64,000 bases of DNA, taken from Telluria aromaticivorans (lineage in GTDB: Bacteria; Pseudomonadota; Gammaproteobacteria; Burkholderiales; Burkholderiaceae_D). Below, piece after piece: positions 1 through 10,935 of this stretch. Each line of letters opens with the position of its first letter. Position 1 is the first letter of the stretch. The DNA is taken from assembly GCF_013003915.1 (NCBI RefSeq), contig NZ_JABAIV010000002.1, positions 434,001 through 498,000 of the forward strand, read 5' to 3'. A model generated the notes under the pieces. It was not told where the DNA came from and did no database searches. It saw only the letters and a program-made list of their open reading frames with translations. The translations under genes and the position numbers were made by a program.

Positions 1-1183
1 GGCCGAACTCCGGATGGCACCAGCGCACCAGCGCTTCCAGACCGATCAGCTTGCCGGCTTCGACATCGATCTGGGGCTGGTAATGCACCTCGAGCCGGCC
101 GTGGCGGCGGTCGCCGCGCAGGGCGTGGCGCAATTCGTAGCGCAAGCGCGCACGCGCGGCCAGCGCGCTGTCGTACTCGGCCACGACGCTGCGGTCGAGG
201 TTGCGGCGAATCGAGGATGCCGCGCCGTCGGCGGCATCGAGTGCGTCCACTGCGCTGCCGCGCTGCGATGCGCCCTGGCGCCAGATGCCGATGCGGCCGT
301 GCAAGGGCTGCACATAGCCGTTCCCGACCTCGAAGGGCAGGTCGATCAGGTCGCGTAGCTGGGCAAGGCAGGTATCGAGTTGGTCTGGCGGGAGGTCGAG
401 TGCGAAGGCAAAACGGTCGCCGCCGAGATGGCCCAGCAGCGCGCCGTCGCCGCCCCATGACGCCAGCCGGTCGCCGAGCTGGCCCAGGATGCGGTCGCCG
501 GACAGCCTGCCGAACAATTCGTTGACCTGGCGAAAACCAGTAAGGTCGATGAAGCCGACCGTCACCCTGGCCTCCTCGCGCGCCAGCATGTAGTCGAGGT
601 GATGCAGGAAAACGGTGCGGTTGAACATCCCGGTCGACAGTTCGAAATAGCGGTGCTCGAGCAGGTCGACCACGATACGTGCCATCAGCCGGAGCTGGGT
701 GACCTGTTCGTCGTCGAGATGATGCGGGTCCCTCCTCATCACCCACAATGTGCCCAGCAGGCGGGCCGCGCTGCCATCCAGCGGGATACCCGCATAGTGG
801 AGGTAGTGCGGCGGCTCGGTAACGAGCGGATTGTCGGCAAACCGTGCGTCGAGACGGGCGTCGGCGACCTCGAACAGCGGCGCATTCTCGCGCACTGCAC
901 AGTGGCAGAAGGAGCCGGCGAGCGGCAGCAGGCGGGCGTCGGCGCCGACCCGCGAGGGCAGCCAGATCTGCGAACGGAATACCAGGCTGATGCCGCCGAT
1001 GTCGGAGCCTGTCAGGCTGACGGCCAAGCGGGCGATGTAGTCGAGCTTCGGATCGGAGGGCTCGAGCAGCACCCGGTCGCCGCGTCCATGCCCGGGCGCA
1101 TGGGCGATACTTCCCGCGTCCAGGATTCCGTCCATCGACGGAATCCTGCTGTATGTCCATCCCTCTGGCCAGTTCGCGCGCAT
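1..1183 (-). CDS. GAF-GGDEF-EAL c-di-GMP signalling protein, 3' end cut by window edge
   Basis: The minus-strand frame is open from an ATG at 1183 (an in-frame TAA lies just upstream) to the left edge, so the C-terminus is missing. In order it reads: a short N-terminal extension, a GAF-like sensory region (roughly residues 45-190), a GGDEF domain whose signature is degenerate (GGDRF), and the start of an EAL domain with the phosphodiesterase-type stretch HYQPQIDVEAG followed by EALVRW. By family knowledge, EAL domains hydrolyse c-di-GMP and degenerate GGDEF domains are often regulatory, so this is probably a soluble phosphodiesterase responding to a GAF ligand. No membrane segment is seen. 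An internal ATG at 1135 is an alternative start; neither has a strong Shine-Dalgarno. It lies downstream of, and co-directional with, the amylase operon, 118 bp away. Sure of the family, unsure of activity. Confidence 0.85.
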   Translation of the reverse strand, partial: MRANWPEGWTYSRIPSMDGILDAGSIAHAPGHGRGDRVLLEPSDPKLDYIARLAVSLTGSDIGGISLVFRSQIWLPSRVGADARLLPLAGSFCHCAVRENAPLFEVADARLDARFADNPLVTEPPHYLHYAGIPLDGSAARLLGTLWVMRRDPHHLDDEQVTQLRLMARIVVDLLEHRYFELSTGMFNRTVFLHHLDYMLAREEARVTVGFIDLTGFRQVNELFGRLSGDRILGQLGDRLASWGGDGALLGHLGGDRFAFALDLPPDQLDTCLAQLRDLIDLPFEVGNGYVQPLHGRIGIWRQGASQRGSAVDALDAADGAASSIRRNLDRSVVAEYDSALAARARLRYELRHALRGDRRHGRLEVHYQPQIDVEAGKLIGLEALVRWCHPEFG

Positions 1184-1212
1184 TGCTTAGCCATCCATGC
1201 AGGTTGACGCGC

Positions 1213-1237
1213 CCGAATCGCATTTTCGCCGATTCGG
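1213..1237. repeat. Inverted repeat between amylase and GAF-GGDEF-EAL gene
   Basis: Arms CCGAATCG and CGATTCGG are separated by 9 bases. The hairpin lies downstream of the amylase stop and 30 bp upstream of the GAF-GGDEF-EAL start. There is no T-run after it on the minus strand, so it may be a weak terminator or an operator of the downstream gene. Confidence 0.4.
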
Positions 1238-1301
1238 ATGCAAGTATTTACGCGCCCCAGAATACCAGCAATGGAGGCCGGCGTGTGTGCCGCGGGAGGG
1301 C

Positions 1302-2981
1302 TCAGTCCAGCGCGATCAGGGCGACCGGCGCTGCCGTACCGAACTGCACCTTGCCGCCGCTGACCACGGCCGACTTGCCCGAATACCAATCGCGCACGGT
1401 CTGGCCGTCGTTGAAGACGCCGGCCACCGAAATCGGCAGCGCCTTGTCGGCCGGCAGGTCGAGCGCCACGACCACGCGGTCGCTCGCGCCGTCCTGCTGC
1501 CAGGTACGCTTGAAGGTGTAGGGGCTGGACGCGATCATCTGGTGCCTGCCTGCGCCGACGGCAGGGTGGGCAGACCGGAAGCGGCCCAGGCGGGCCCAGT
1601 GCTCGCGCACTTCGGCCACGCGGTTGCTGCCGCGCTGCGCGTTGGCCGCCAGCTCGTCCCAGTTCATGAACGAGCGCAAGCTAGCATCGCCTTCGGCGCC
1701 CTCGACCTTCAAGAGGCGCGCGGTCTCGTCACCGTAATAAATCTGGGCCGAGCCCGGCGCCAGCATCAGCTTGTTGGCGGATTCGAAGGGGCGCTGGCGC
1801 AGCGGGTCGAAGGGGCTCCCATCGTCGTGCGAGCTGATGTAGTTCAGGACCGAATAACCCTTCATCGGACCGTGCAGCGCGTTCGAATAATCCGAGAACA
1901 GCTTTTCATAGCCCTGCGCGGCGTCGGTCTTCATGCTGAAGTTGATCATGCTGTCGAAGCCATTGGCCAGGTAGTCGACCTTCACGCCGCCGCCCATGTC
2001 GAAGCTGCGGCCATGGTTGATGGCATAGCCGTAGACTTCCGAGGTCATGAAGAACGGCAGGTCGCCGAGCTTCCTGGCCGGGTTGGCGCGCTTCCAGTCT
2101 TCATAGGCCAGGCTGGCTTCCTGTTTGAGTTCCTTCCACACGCCGGGTTCGGTGTGCTTGACGGTGTCGGCGCGGAAGCCGTCGACGCCGTACTTGCGCA
2201 CCCAGTCGGCATGCCATTTCACCAGGTAGAAGCGCGGCGCGCGCGGATAGCCGGTGCGCTTGAAGAAGGCGTCCAGCTCCTTCACTTCGCGCTCGTAGCG
2301 CCCTTCCTTCTTCCATTTCGCGACAAGTGCGGGCGGCAAGGCGACGTCCGCGTTGCTGTTGGTGAGGAAGTCCGGCAGGTTGTCCACCAGGGTGCAGTCG
2401 ATGGTGGTCGGCGCGTCCTTGTAGGTGCATTTCGGCTTGGTGCGTACCCAGTCCGCAGGCCATACCGGGTCGGCTTGCGTGACCGGGCCGGTATGGTTCA
2501 TCACCACGTCGAGGATCACGCGGATGCCGTTGACGTGCGCGGTGTCCACGAAGGTGCGGAAGTCTTTTTCACTGCCCAGGTTGGCGTCTACCGCCGTGAA
2601 GTCCTTCGCCCAGTAGCCGTGGAAGCCATAGGTCTTGCCGGTGCCTTCGTCGGTCGGCGCGTGGATCTGCTCGACCGGTGGGGTGAGCCAGATCGCATTC
2701 ACTCCCAGGTCCTTGAAATAGCCTTCGCGGATCTTGGCCGTGATGCCGGCCAGGTCGCCGCCCATGAAGCCGCGCAGCTTGGCGCCGTCATCCTTGCGGC
2801 CGTATGCGTGGTCGTTCGACTTGTCGCCGTTGTTGAAACGGTCCGTCAGCAGGAAGTAGACGGTCGCGTTCTCCCAGACGAAAGGCTTGCCCGCGGGCTG
2901 GGCGCGGGCGGTCTGGGCAGCAACGCTGGAGGCGGCGCCGAAGGCGAGCAGCATGGCGCAAGCAAGGACGGGAAGTTTCAT
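1302..2981 (-). CDS. Secreted GH13 alpha-amylase
   Basis: 559 aa with a clear signal peptide (residues 1-22, ending SSVAAQ), so it acts outside the cytoplasm on alpha-1,4-glucan. The GH13 catalytic barrel shows all conserved regions: DVVMNH (158-163), GFRAD with the nucleophile Asp272, the acid/base Glu315 in MTSEVYG, and SSHDD (Asp386). The start is supported by AGGAA upstream. It is the last gene of a three-gene operon (MFS transporter - phosphoglucomutase - amylase), 25 bp after the phosphoglucomutase stop. Inferred role: cutting starch or maltodextrin into oligosaccharides that the TonB receptor and transporter take up. The exact GH13 subfamily was not determined; periplasmic or extracellular location cannot be told apart from sequence. 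Confidence 0.93.
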   Translation of the reverse strand: MKLPVLACAMLLAFGAASSVAAQTARAQPAGKPFVWENATVYFLLTDRFNNGDKSNDHAYGRKDDGAKLRGFMGGDLAGITAKIREGYFKDLGVNAIWLTPPVEQIHAPTDEGTGKTYGFHGYWAKDFTAVDANLGSEKDFRTFVDTAHVNGIRVILDVVMNHTGPVTQADPVWPADWVRTKPKCTYKDAPTTIDCTLVDNLPDFLTNSNADVALPPALVAKWKKEGRYEREVKELDAFFKRTGYPRAPRFYLVKWHADWVRKYGVDGFRADTVKHTEPGVWKELKQEASLAYEDWKRANPARKLGDLPFFMTSEVYGYAINHGRSFDMGGGVKVDYLANGFDSMINFSMKTDAAQGYEKLFSDYSNALHGPMKGYSVLNYISSHDDGSPFDPLRQRPFESANKLMLAPGSAQIYYGDETARLLKVEGAEGDASLRSFMNWDELAANAQRGSNRVAEVREHWARLGRFRSAHPAVGAGRHQMIASSPYTFKRTWQQDGASDRVVVALDLPADKALPISVAGVFNDGQTVRDWYSGKSAVVSGGKVQFGTAAPVALIALD

Positions 2982-3006
2982 GCGGGTTCCTGTGGTGGTG
3001 GAGGGG

Positions 3007-4662
<1,656 letters not shown>

Positions 4663-4750
4663 TTATAACGTGATGCAACATCGCGGCAGGACGCACGGGA
4701 TGTTGGCAAAACGTTACGATACGACAGGCGCGAAATCACTGGCGCGAGCC

Positions 4751-6088
4751 TTAGATGGCTGCCTTGACCGGCGCGGCCCGGTCCGTGACGAACAGCGTCA
4801 GCACGGCTGCGATCAGCATGCAGGCGCCGCCCAGCACCAGGGTCTGCACCGTGTGGCCGCCGAAGAAATGCTTGGTCACGCCGCCCAGCAGCAGGCCGCT
4901 GCAGATCTGCGGGATGACGACGAAGAAGTTAAACAGGCCCATGAAATAACCCATGCGCTTGGCCGGCAGCGAGCCTGCCAGGATCGCGTAGGGCATGGTC
5001 AGGATCGATGCCCAGGCCAGGCCGACGCCGATCATCGGCAGCATCAGCATCTGCTTGTCGGTGATGAAATAGATGCTGGCCAGGCTCAGGCCACCAATGG
5101 CGAGGCAGGTGGCGTGCACGGTCTTGCGGCTGGTGGCGCGCGCGAAAATCGGCAGGATGAAGGCGGCCAGCGCCGAGACGCCGCTGTAGACCGCGAACAT
5201 GATGCCGACCCAGCTGCCGGCCGACTGGAACTCCGAAGATTGGGCATCGACCGTGCCGAAGACGTTGTCGGCGATCGCCGAACCGGTATAGATCCACATC
5301 GCGAACAGCGCGATCCAGGTGAAGAACTGCACGAAGGCCAGTTGCACCATGGTCTTCGGCATCTTGGCGAAACCACCGACGATTTCCTTCAAGGCCACGC
5401 CAAAGCTGCGGGCGTGCTTGCGCTCGGCGTTGAAGGCCTCGAGGTCGGCCGGCGGCTGTTCGCTGGCGGTGAGCACGGTCCACAGCACGGCCAGGAAGAA
5501 GATGGCGCCGCCGGCATAGAAGGAATAGCGCACGGTGTCGGGAATCAGGCCGCCCACCGCCTCGTTCGACACGCCCATCGATTCGAAGAAGGTCGGCAGC
5601 AGCGAGGCGATCACCGCGCCGCAGCCGATGAAGAAGGTCTGCATCGCATAGCCGGCGGTCTGCTGCGAAACGTCCAGCTTGTCGCCCACGAAGGCGCGGA
5701 ACGGCTCCATCGACACGTTGATGGCGGCGTCCATCAGCCACAGCACGGCCACGGCCATCCACAATACCGAGGAATTCGGCATCAGGAACAATGCAATGGC
5801 GGCCAGCACGGCGCCGATGAAGAAGAACGGGCGGCGGCGGCCCCACTTCGGGTGCCAGGTGTTGTCGCTCAGGTAGCCGATGATCGGCTGCACCAGCAGG
5901 CCGGTGACCGGTGCGGCCAGCCAGTACAGGGCCAGGTTGTCGGGGTCGGCGCCGAGCGTCGAGAAGATGCGGCTGGTGTTGGCGTTCTGCAGTGCGAAGC
6001 CGAACTGGATGCCGAAGAAGCCGAAGCTCATGTTCCAGAGCTGCCAGAACGACAGGCGCGGCTTGATCACGCCGGTGTGCATATCCAT
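4751..6088 (-). CDS. MFS sugar transporter (GPH/SLC45-like, maltose-type)
   Basis: About 445 aa from the ATG at 6088, which has GGGGA upstream; an upstream extension to 6250 is open but lacks coding character. Twelve hydrophobic segments are apparent. The loop after TM2 carries the MFS-type motif GYLSDNTW...WGRRRP, as in the glycoside-pentoside-hexuronide/SLC45-like sugar transporters. Such permeases import intact maltose or maltodextrins across the inner membrane in bacteria that pair them with a TonB receptor, for example MalY with MalA in Caulobacter (recalled). It is the first gene of the transporter-pgm-amylase operon. A candidate 17-bp operator lies 93 bp upstream (6181-6197) and a second further upstream. 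Substrate is inferred from context. Confidence 0.88.
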   Translation of the reverse strand: MDMHTGVIKPRLSFWQLWNMSFGFFGIQFGFALQNANTSRIFSTLGADPDNLALYWLAAPVTGLLVQPIIGYLSDNTWHPKWGRRRPFFFIGAVLAAIALFLMPNSSVLWMAVAVLWLMDAAINVSMEPFRAFVGDKLDVSQQTAGYAMQTFFIGCGAVIASLLPTFFESMGVSNEAVGGLIPDTVRYSFYAGGAIFFLAVLWTVLTASEQPPADLEAFNAERKHARSFGVALKEIVGGFAKMPKTMVQLAFVQFFTWIALFAMWIYTGSAIADNVFGTVDAQSSEFQSAGSWVGIMFAVYSGVSALAAFILPIFARATSRKTVHATCLAIGGLSLASIYFITDKQMLMLPMIGVGLAWASILTMPYAILAGSLPAKRMGYFMGLFNFFVVIPQICSGLLLGGVTKHFFGGHTVQTLVLGGACMLIAAVLTLFVTDRAAPVKAAI

Positions 6089-6180
6089 GTGTGTCCCCAA
6101 TCTGGCCCGAAAGGATGCCGGGCTCTCGTGTGATGTCGGCAGGCTGAAGTGGTACAGCCTGCGCGCTAGCTTAGCTAAAG

Positions 6181-6197
6181 CTGTAGCAAAATAACAT
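6181..6197. promoter_or_regulatory. Candidate operator half-conserved copy (CTGTAG-N-AACAT)
   Basis: 17-mer CTGTAGCAAAATAACAT, sharing 13 of 17 positions with the site at 6272-6288. It is a degenerate relative of the TTGTAGTC-N-GACTACAA palindromes near the TonB receptor. It sits 93 bp upstream of the MFS transporter start. Confidence 0.35.
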
Positions 6198-6271
6198 GGG
6201 GATTTATGGGTGTCAATCGAAGAGCTCTCATAGTAGAATCGCCACAACACCGAGGCTGAAATAGCCCGTTT

Positions 6272-6288
6272 CTGTAGTCAAACAACAG
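6272..6288. promoter_or_regulatory. Candidate operator between transporter and esterase genes
   Basis: 17-mer CTGTAGTCAAACAACAG, an imperfect palindrome with the same half-site (CTGTAGTC) and length as the sites at 14298-14314 and 14552-14568. It lies 24 bp upstream of the esterase ATG and 183 bp upstream of the divergent transporter gene. Confidence 0.45.
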
Positions 6289-6312
6289 AAGATTTTTCCA
6301 AGGAGACCCCGC

Positions 6313-7194
6313 ATGCCATCGCTTCGCCACCCTGCCCTTCCCCTCCTGTTCGCCGCCGCCCTGTGCCTGCCGGCCGCTGCCGCCGACAAGGTCGAGACGC
6401 CGAAAGCCTCGACCGCCCTGCCCGGCGTGAGCCTGCTGGGGGAACCGCTGGAGATGGCGGGCCTGAACCGCAAGCGCCAGGTGCGGCTGTACCTGCCGCC
6501 CGGCTATGCGACATCTGGCAAGCGCTACCCGGTGCTCTACATGCACGACGGCCAGAACCTGTTCGACACCGCCACCGCCTATGCCGGCGAATGGAAAGTG
6601 GACGAGACCCTGGACGCGCTGGCGAAGGAAGGCAAGCTGGAACTGATCGTGGTCGGCATCGACAACGGCGGCGAGAAGCGCATGACGGAGCTGAACGCCT
6701 GGAGCAGCGAACGCTTTGGCGCCGCCGAGGGGCGCGAGTACACCGACTTCATCGTCAAGACCCTCAAGCCCTTGGTCGACACGCGTTACCGCACCTTGAG
6801 CGGACGCGAGCACACCGCCATCATGGGCAGCTCGATGGGCGGCCTGGCCTCGCATTATGCGCTGGCGCAGTATCCGCAGGTGTTCAGCAAGGCGGGCGTA
6901 TTCTCGCCGGCCTACTGGACGGCCCAGCCCTCGTTCGGCTTCGTGCAGGCCAAGCCGGTGCCGAAGGACGCGCGGGTCTACATGCTGATGGGCGAAAAAG
7001 AAGGCCCTGGGATGGTGGAGGACGTGAAGCGCATGGCGGAAGTGGTGCAGAAGACCGGGCATCCGGCGGCCAACACGGTACTGAAAATCGTGCCGGGGGC
7101 GGAGCACAACGAGGCGTTCTGGTCGGGGGAGTTGCGCGAGGCGCTGCTGTGGATGTTTGCGCCTGAAACGACGAAGGTCGCGAGCAGCCGTTAA
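6313..7194 (+). CDS. Secreted alpha/beta-hydrolase (putative esterase, Fes/EstD-like)
   Basis: 293 aa with an N-terminal signal peptide (cleavage near the AAAADK boundary, residues 20-25). The fold is the alpha/beta-hydrolase 'putative esterase' family: LYMHDGQNLFD near residue 80, the nucleophile elbow GSSMGG around residue 175, and a C-terminal GAEHNEAFW giving the catalytic His. AAGGAG precedes the ATG. It is divergent from the sugar transporter operon and has a candidate operator just upstream, so it is probably co-regulated with glucan use. It may remove acyl groups from glycans, but the substrate is unknown. It converges on the DEAD-box helicase gene with a repeat element between. Confidence 0.85.
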   Translation: MPSLRHPALPLLFAAALCLPAAAADKVETPKASTALPGVSLLGEPLEMAGLNRKRQVRLYLPPGYATSGKRYPVLYMHDGQNLFDTATAYAGEWKVDETLDALAKEGKLELIVVGIDNGGEKRMTELNAWSSERFGAAEGREYTDFIVKTLKPLVDTRYRTLSGREHTAIMGSSMGGLASHYALAQYPQVFSKAGVFSPAYWTAQPSFGFVQAKPVPKDARVYMLMGEKEGPGMVEDVKRMAEVVQKTGHPAANTVLKIVPGAEHNEAFWSGELREALLWMFAPETTKVASSR

Positions 7195-7197
7195 ATA

Positions 7198-7360
7198 TAG
7201 GGTGGGCGGGGTAATTTCGGGCAATGCCCGGAATTACGAACGCCCACGCGGTGATCGTTATCGGCTCCGTCGTCGTGCGGGCTGATCTCGCTGCAAACTA
7301 TCACCGCGTGGGCAAGGTAACTCAGGCCAATGGCCTGAGTTACGAATTGCCCACCCTACG
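7198..7360. repeat. GTAGGGTGGGC repeat, copy R1
   Basis: Outer arms TAGGGTGGGC (left) and GCCCACCCTACG (right) are inverted. Inside are two 27-bp palindromes, at 7211-7237 (core GGGCAATGCCC) and 7317-7343 (core GGCCAATGGCC), whose arms differ from each other but remain self-complementary. It fills the convergent junction between esterase and helicase. Confidence 0.85.
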
Positions 7361-7367
7361 GTGTAAC

Positions 7368-9152
7368 TTAGCCTTTACGATGCGGCTTCTTCGTGCCCGC
7401 CTTGGTGAACGACTTCTTCTTTTCCGACGGTGCCGACGGCGTTTCACCATCGCGCGTGATGTTCAGCTGCTGCCCCGCCACCCACACGGTCTTCAGGTGG
7501 CTGACCAAATCCGGCGGCATGTCGTCCGGCAGGTCGAGCGTACTGAAGTCGTCATAGATCTCGATGCGGCCGATGTACTTGGACGGGATGTTGGCTTCGT
7601 TGGCAATCGCGCCGACGATGTTGCCCGGCTTGACGCCATGCTGGTGGCCGACTTCGATGCGGAAGGTGGCCATGCCCGGTTCCGACTCGCGTGCAACGCG
7701 TTCCTTCTTGAACGCGCCAGGACCATTCGATTCGCGCGGCTCGCGTGCTTCACGCGGCGCACGCGCAGGACGGTCTTCCCAGGTGCTGGATGCTTCGCGC
7801 GATGCGAATTCGGCACGCGGTTCGCGGTCAGGACGCTCGATCAGCAGCGGCACGTCGCCGCGGCCCAGCTTTGCCAGTGCGGCGGCGATGTCGACCGCCG
7901 GCACGTTCTGCTCGCGCTCGTATTCCTCGATCAGCGAACGGAACTGCTCCAAGCCGCCTGCAGCCAGCACCTCGGTGATCTGGTCCTTGAACTTGGCGAT
8001 GCGCACGTCGTTCACCGCCTTCACGGTCGGCAGCGTCAGCTGCGCCACCGGCTGGCGCGTGGCGCGTTCGATGGCTTTGAGCAGGCTGCGCTCGCGCGGG
8101 GTGATGAACAGGATCGCGTCGCCGCTGCGGCCCGCGCGGCCGGTGCGGCCGATGCGGTGGGTGTAGCTTTCAGGGTCCGACGGCACGTCGTAGTTGATCA
8201 CGTGGCTGATGCGCTCGACGTCGAGGCCGCGCGCGGCGACGTCGGTCGCCACCAGGATGTCGATCTTGCCGTTCTTGAGCTGCTCGATGGTGCGTTCGCG
8301 CGCCTGCTGGGCCATGTCGCCGTTGATGGCAACCGCGGCGAAACCGCGCGCCTGCAGCTTGGTCGCCAGTTCTTCGGTGCCGAGCTTGGTGCGGGCGAAG
8401 ATGATCATGCCGTCGAACGGTTCTGCTTCGAGGATGCGGGTCAGCGCTTCCAACTTCTGCATGCCCGACACCAGCCAGTAGCGCTGGGTGATGTTCTCGG
8501 CGGTGCCGGTCTTGGCGGCCACGGTGACTTCCTGCGGGTCGCGCAGGTAGGTCTTGGCGATGCGCTTGATCGCCGGCGGCATGGTGGCCGAGAACAGCGT
8601 GGTCTGGCGCTCGGCCGGGGTCTTTTTCAGGATCTGCTCGACGTCGTCGATGAAGCCCATGCGCAGCATTTCGTCGGCTTCGTCCAGCACCAGCGTCTTG
8701 AGCTTCGAGAGGTCGAGCGAGCCTTTCTCGAGGTGGTCGATCACGCGGCCCGGGGTGCCGACGATGACGTGCACGCCGCGGCGCAGCGCCTGCAGCTGCG
8801 GGCCGTAGCTCTGGCCGCCGTAGATCGGCAGCACGTGGAAGCCCTTGATGTGGTTGGCGTAGCTCTGGAAGGCTTCGGCCACCTGGATCGCCAGCTCGCG
8901 CGTCGGCGCCAGCACCAGCGCCTGCGGCGTCATTTGCTTGATGTCGATGTTCGACAGGATCGGCAGCGCGAAGGCCGCGGTCTTGCCGGTGCCGGTCTGG
9001 GCCTGCCCGAGCACGTCACGGTTGGCCAGCAGCAGCGGGATGGTTGCAGCCTGGATCGGCGACGGCGTTTCGTAGCCGACGTCCTTCAGCGCCTTGAGGA
9101 CGGGCGCGGAGAGTTCGAGGTCGGAAAACGACGGGAGGGGAGTGTCTGACAT
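7368..9152 (-). CDS. deaD: DEAD-box ATP-dependent RNA helicase with DbpA-type RNA-binding domain
   Basis: 594 aa. The helicase core is complete: Walker A AQTGTGKT (51-58), PTREL, DEAD (157-160), SAT, and the C-terminal motif HRIGRTGRAGR. Residues about 390-460 form a charged linker. A DbpA/RRM-like RNA-binding domain follows (FRIEVGHQHGVKPGNIVGAI near 475-495), then a basic tail ending KKPHRKG. This is the DeaD/CsdA arrangement, acting in ribosome assembly and mRNA decay, particularly at low temperature in relatives. The ATG at 9152 has only a weak GAAAG upstream. It appears unrelated to the surrounding glucan genes. DeaD versus other DEAD-box paralogues is not settled by sequence alone. Confidence 0.93.
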   Translation of the reverse strand: MSDTPLPSFSDLELSAPVLKALKDVGYETPSPIQAATIPLLLANRDVLGQAQTGTGKTAAFALPILSNIDIKQMTPQALVLAPTRELAIQVAEAFQSYANHIKGFHVLPIYGGQSYGPQLQALRRGVHVIVGTPGRVIDHLEKGSLDLSKLKTLVLDEADEMLRMGFIDDVEQILKKTPAERQTTLFSATMPPAIKRIAKTYLRDPQEVTVAAKTGTAENITQRYWLVSGMQKLEALTRILEAEPFDGMIIFARTKLGTEELATKLQARGFAAVAINGDMAQQARERTIEQLKNGKIDILVATDVAARGLDVERISHVINYDVPSDPESYTHRIGRTGRAGRSGDAILFITPRERSLLKAIERATRQPVAQLTLPTVKAVNDVRIAKFKDQITEVLAAGGLEQFRSLIEEYEREQNVPAVDIAAALAKLGRGDVPLLIERPDREPRAEFASREASSTWEDRPARAPREAREPRESNGPGAFKKERVARESEPGMATFRIEVGHQHGVKPGNIVGAIANEANIPSKYIGRIEIYDDFSTLDLPDDMPPDLVSHLKTVWVAGQQLNITRDGETPSAPSEKKKSFTKAGTKKPHRKG

Positions 9153-9237
9153 AGAAAACTTTCAAAAACGGAACTAAACCGCCAGTTTACTCTCTTGGAG
9201 CACGGGGGCGGGCACAATTTGGAACAGATCGGGGTTG

Positions 9238-9349
9238 GTAGGGTGGGCGGGTCTCCCGCCCGCGCGTTCAACCAGCGTTTGCACGGACGTGCTGCGATAT
9301 TCTTGGGCTAACTATCACCGCGTGGGCGGGAGGACCCGCCCACCCTACG
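9238..9349. repeat. GTAGGGTGGGC repeat, copy R2
   Basis: GTAGGGTGGGCGGG at the left and CCCGCCCACCCTACG at the right form the inverted ends, with a less conserved middle. It lies directly against the T-tract of the halogenase terminator, between the helicase start and the halogenase stop. Confidence 0.85.
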
Positions 9350-9385
9350 AAAAACGGCCCCATCGGCTATTCGCACATGGGGCCG
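9350..9385 (-). terminator. Rho-independent terminator of halogenase gene
   Basis: On the minus strand, CGGCCCCAT pairs with ATGGGGCCG across a 13-nt loop (9355-9385), followed by five T residues (9354-9350). It begins 20 bp after the halogenase stop codon. Confidence 0.8.
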
Positions 9386-9404
9386 CGAATGATACAGGTA
9401 AACA

Positions 9405-10916
9405 CTACATCTTTTTGGCCGGACACATCTTCGCAATGTACTCGTCATGCGTCGGCATCACCTTGACGCACTGGGCGATCACGCTGCGCACGCTCTCCAG
9501 GTAGTCGGCGATGTCCGCTTCCGATTGCGTATCGGCCAGCGGATGGTAGCCGTCGATCGGCATGTTCTGCCCTTCCAGCACCTGGATCCAGCCGACCTCC
9601 GAGAACAACTCGTTGTCGACCCGGACCACGCGCCCGTGCGAGCGGTACATGTCCATCTTGCGCTGCAGGGTCTCCGGAATCGCCATGTTGGCGCACTCGG
9701 TCCAGTAGCTTGAGTCGCTGCGCTGGTTCAGCTTGTAGTGCAGGACGATGAAGTCGCGGATGCGCTCGTACTCGAAGCGCGACTGGCGGTTGAATTCGTC
9801 GCGGTCCACCTCGCTGAAACGGCGGTCCGGGAAGAAATCGACCAGGCGCTGGATGGTCGACTGGATCAGGTGGATGCTGGTCGATTCGATCGGCTCCAGG
9901 AAGCCGCCGGCCAGGCCGACGGCAACCACGTTGCGGTTCCAGGCCTGCTTGCGCATGCCGGTCTGGAACTTGATGAGGCGCGGCTCGGCCAGCGCCTTGC
10001 CGTCCAGGTTCGCCAGCAGGGTCGATGCGGCTTCGTCGTCGCTGATGAAACGGCTGCAGTAGACGTGGCCGTTGCCGGTGCGGTGCTGCAGCGGGATGCG
10101 CCACTGCCAGCCCGATTGGTGCGCGGTGGCGCGCGTATAGGGCGTCATGGCGGCGACTGATTCGCAGGGCACGGCCAGCGCGCGGTCGGCGGGCAGCCAG
10201 CCGCTCCAGTCTTCGTAGCCGGTGTGCAGGGTCTGTTCGATCAAGAGGCCGCGGAAACCCGAGCAGTCGATGAACAATTCGCCCTCGACCCGCTGGCCGC
10301 TTTCGAGCACCACGGCGTCGATGTGGCCATCGCCTTCACGCTGGGTCGCGCGGGTGATCTTGCCCTCGATGCGGATCACGCCGCGCGCTTCGGCCAGCTT
10401 GCGCAGGTAGCGCGCATACAGGCTGGCGTCGAAGTGGTAGGCGTAGGCGATGTCGCGCAGCGGCGAATTCGGCACGTCGTGCCGGGCCGGCATGAATTTG
10501 TTGGCCTTGGCGGCCATGCGCGAGATCGAGTATTCCTCGAGCGGCGCGGCCTTGCCGATACGGCGCATCTTCTGCCAGTACTGGTCGAAGGGCACGGTGG
10601 CCAGGTCCTGGCCAAGGCGGCCGAAGCCGTGCATGTAGCGCTCGCCCAGCTTGCCCCAGTTGACGAATTCCACCCCGAGCTTGAAGCTGCCCTGGGTCTC
10701 GCGCATGAATTCGTGCTCGTCGATGCCCAGCACGCGGTTGAAGCGCTGGATCATCGGGATGGTCGCTTCGCCGACGCCGACGATACCGATCTCGTCGGAT
10801 TCGACGAGGCGGATGTTATAGCGGCCGTTGAGCATGGTCGACAGCGCCGCCGCGGTCATCCAGCCGGCGGTGCCGCCGCCGACGATGACGATGTCTTTGA
10901 GTGGTTCAGTGTTCAT
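9405..10916 (-). CDS. Flavin-dependent tryptophan halogenase family protein
   Basis: 503 aa from the ATG at 10916 (GGGAA upstream); the longer open frame to 11093 runs into a repeat. Motifs of FAD-dependent halogenases are present: the FAD-binding GGGTAGW (13-19), a Lys at residue 79 in the family context SFKLGVEF, the GWxWxIP signature as GWQWRIP (269-275), and EPIEST. In the family, Lys79 and the WxWxIP motif are needed for hypohalous acid-based halogenation with FADH2 from a partner reductase, but no reductase is encoded nearby. It follows the TonB receptor gene in the same direction. Such halogenase homologues are recurrent neighbours of TonB receptors in carbohydrate loci of Proteobacteria (recalled), where the substrate is unknown. 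It may not act on tryptophan. Confidence 0.88.
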   Translation of the reverse strand: MNTEPLKDIVIVGGGTAGWMTAAALSTMLNGRYNIRLVESDEIGIVGVGEATIPMIQRFNRVLGIDEHEFMRETQGSFKLGVEFVNWGKLGERYMHGFGRLGQDLATVPFDQYWQKMRRIGKAAPLEEYSISRMAAKANKFMPARHDVPNSPLRDIAYAYHFDASLYARYLRKLAEARGVIRIEGKITRATQREGDGHIDAVVLESGQRVEGELFIDCSGFRGLLIEQTLHTGYEDWSGWLPADRALAVPCESVAAMTPYTRATAHQSGWQWRIPLQHRTGNGHVYCSRFISDDEAASTLLANLDGKALAEPRLIKFQTGMRKQAWNRNVVAVGLAGGFLEPIESTSIHLIQSTIQRLVDFFPDRRFSEVDRDEFNRQSRFEYERIRDFIVLHYKLNQRSDSSYWTECANMAIPETLQRKMDMYRSHGRVVRVDNELFSEVGWIQVLEGQNMPIDGYHPLADTQSEADIADYLESVRSVIAQCVKVMPTHDEYIAKMCPAKKM

Positions 10917-10935
10917 GTGCGTGTTCCCGGATTTT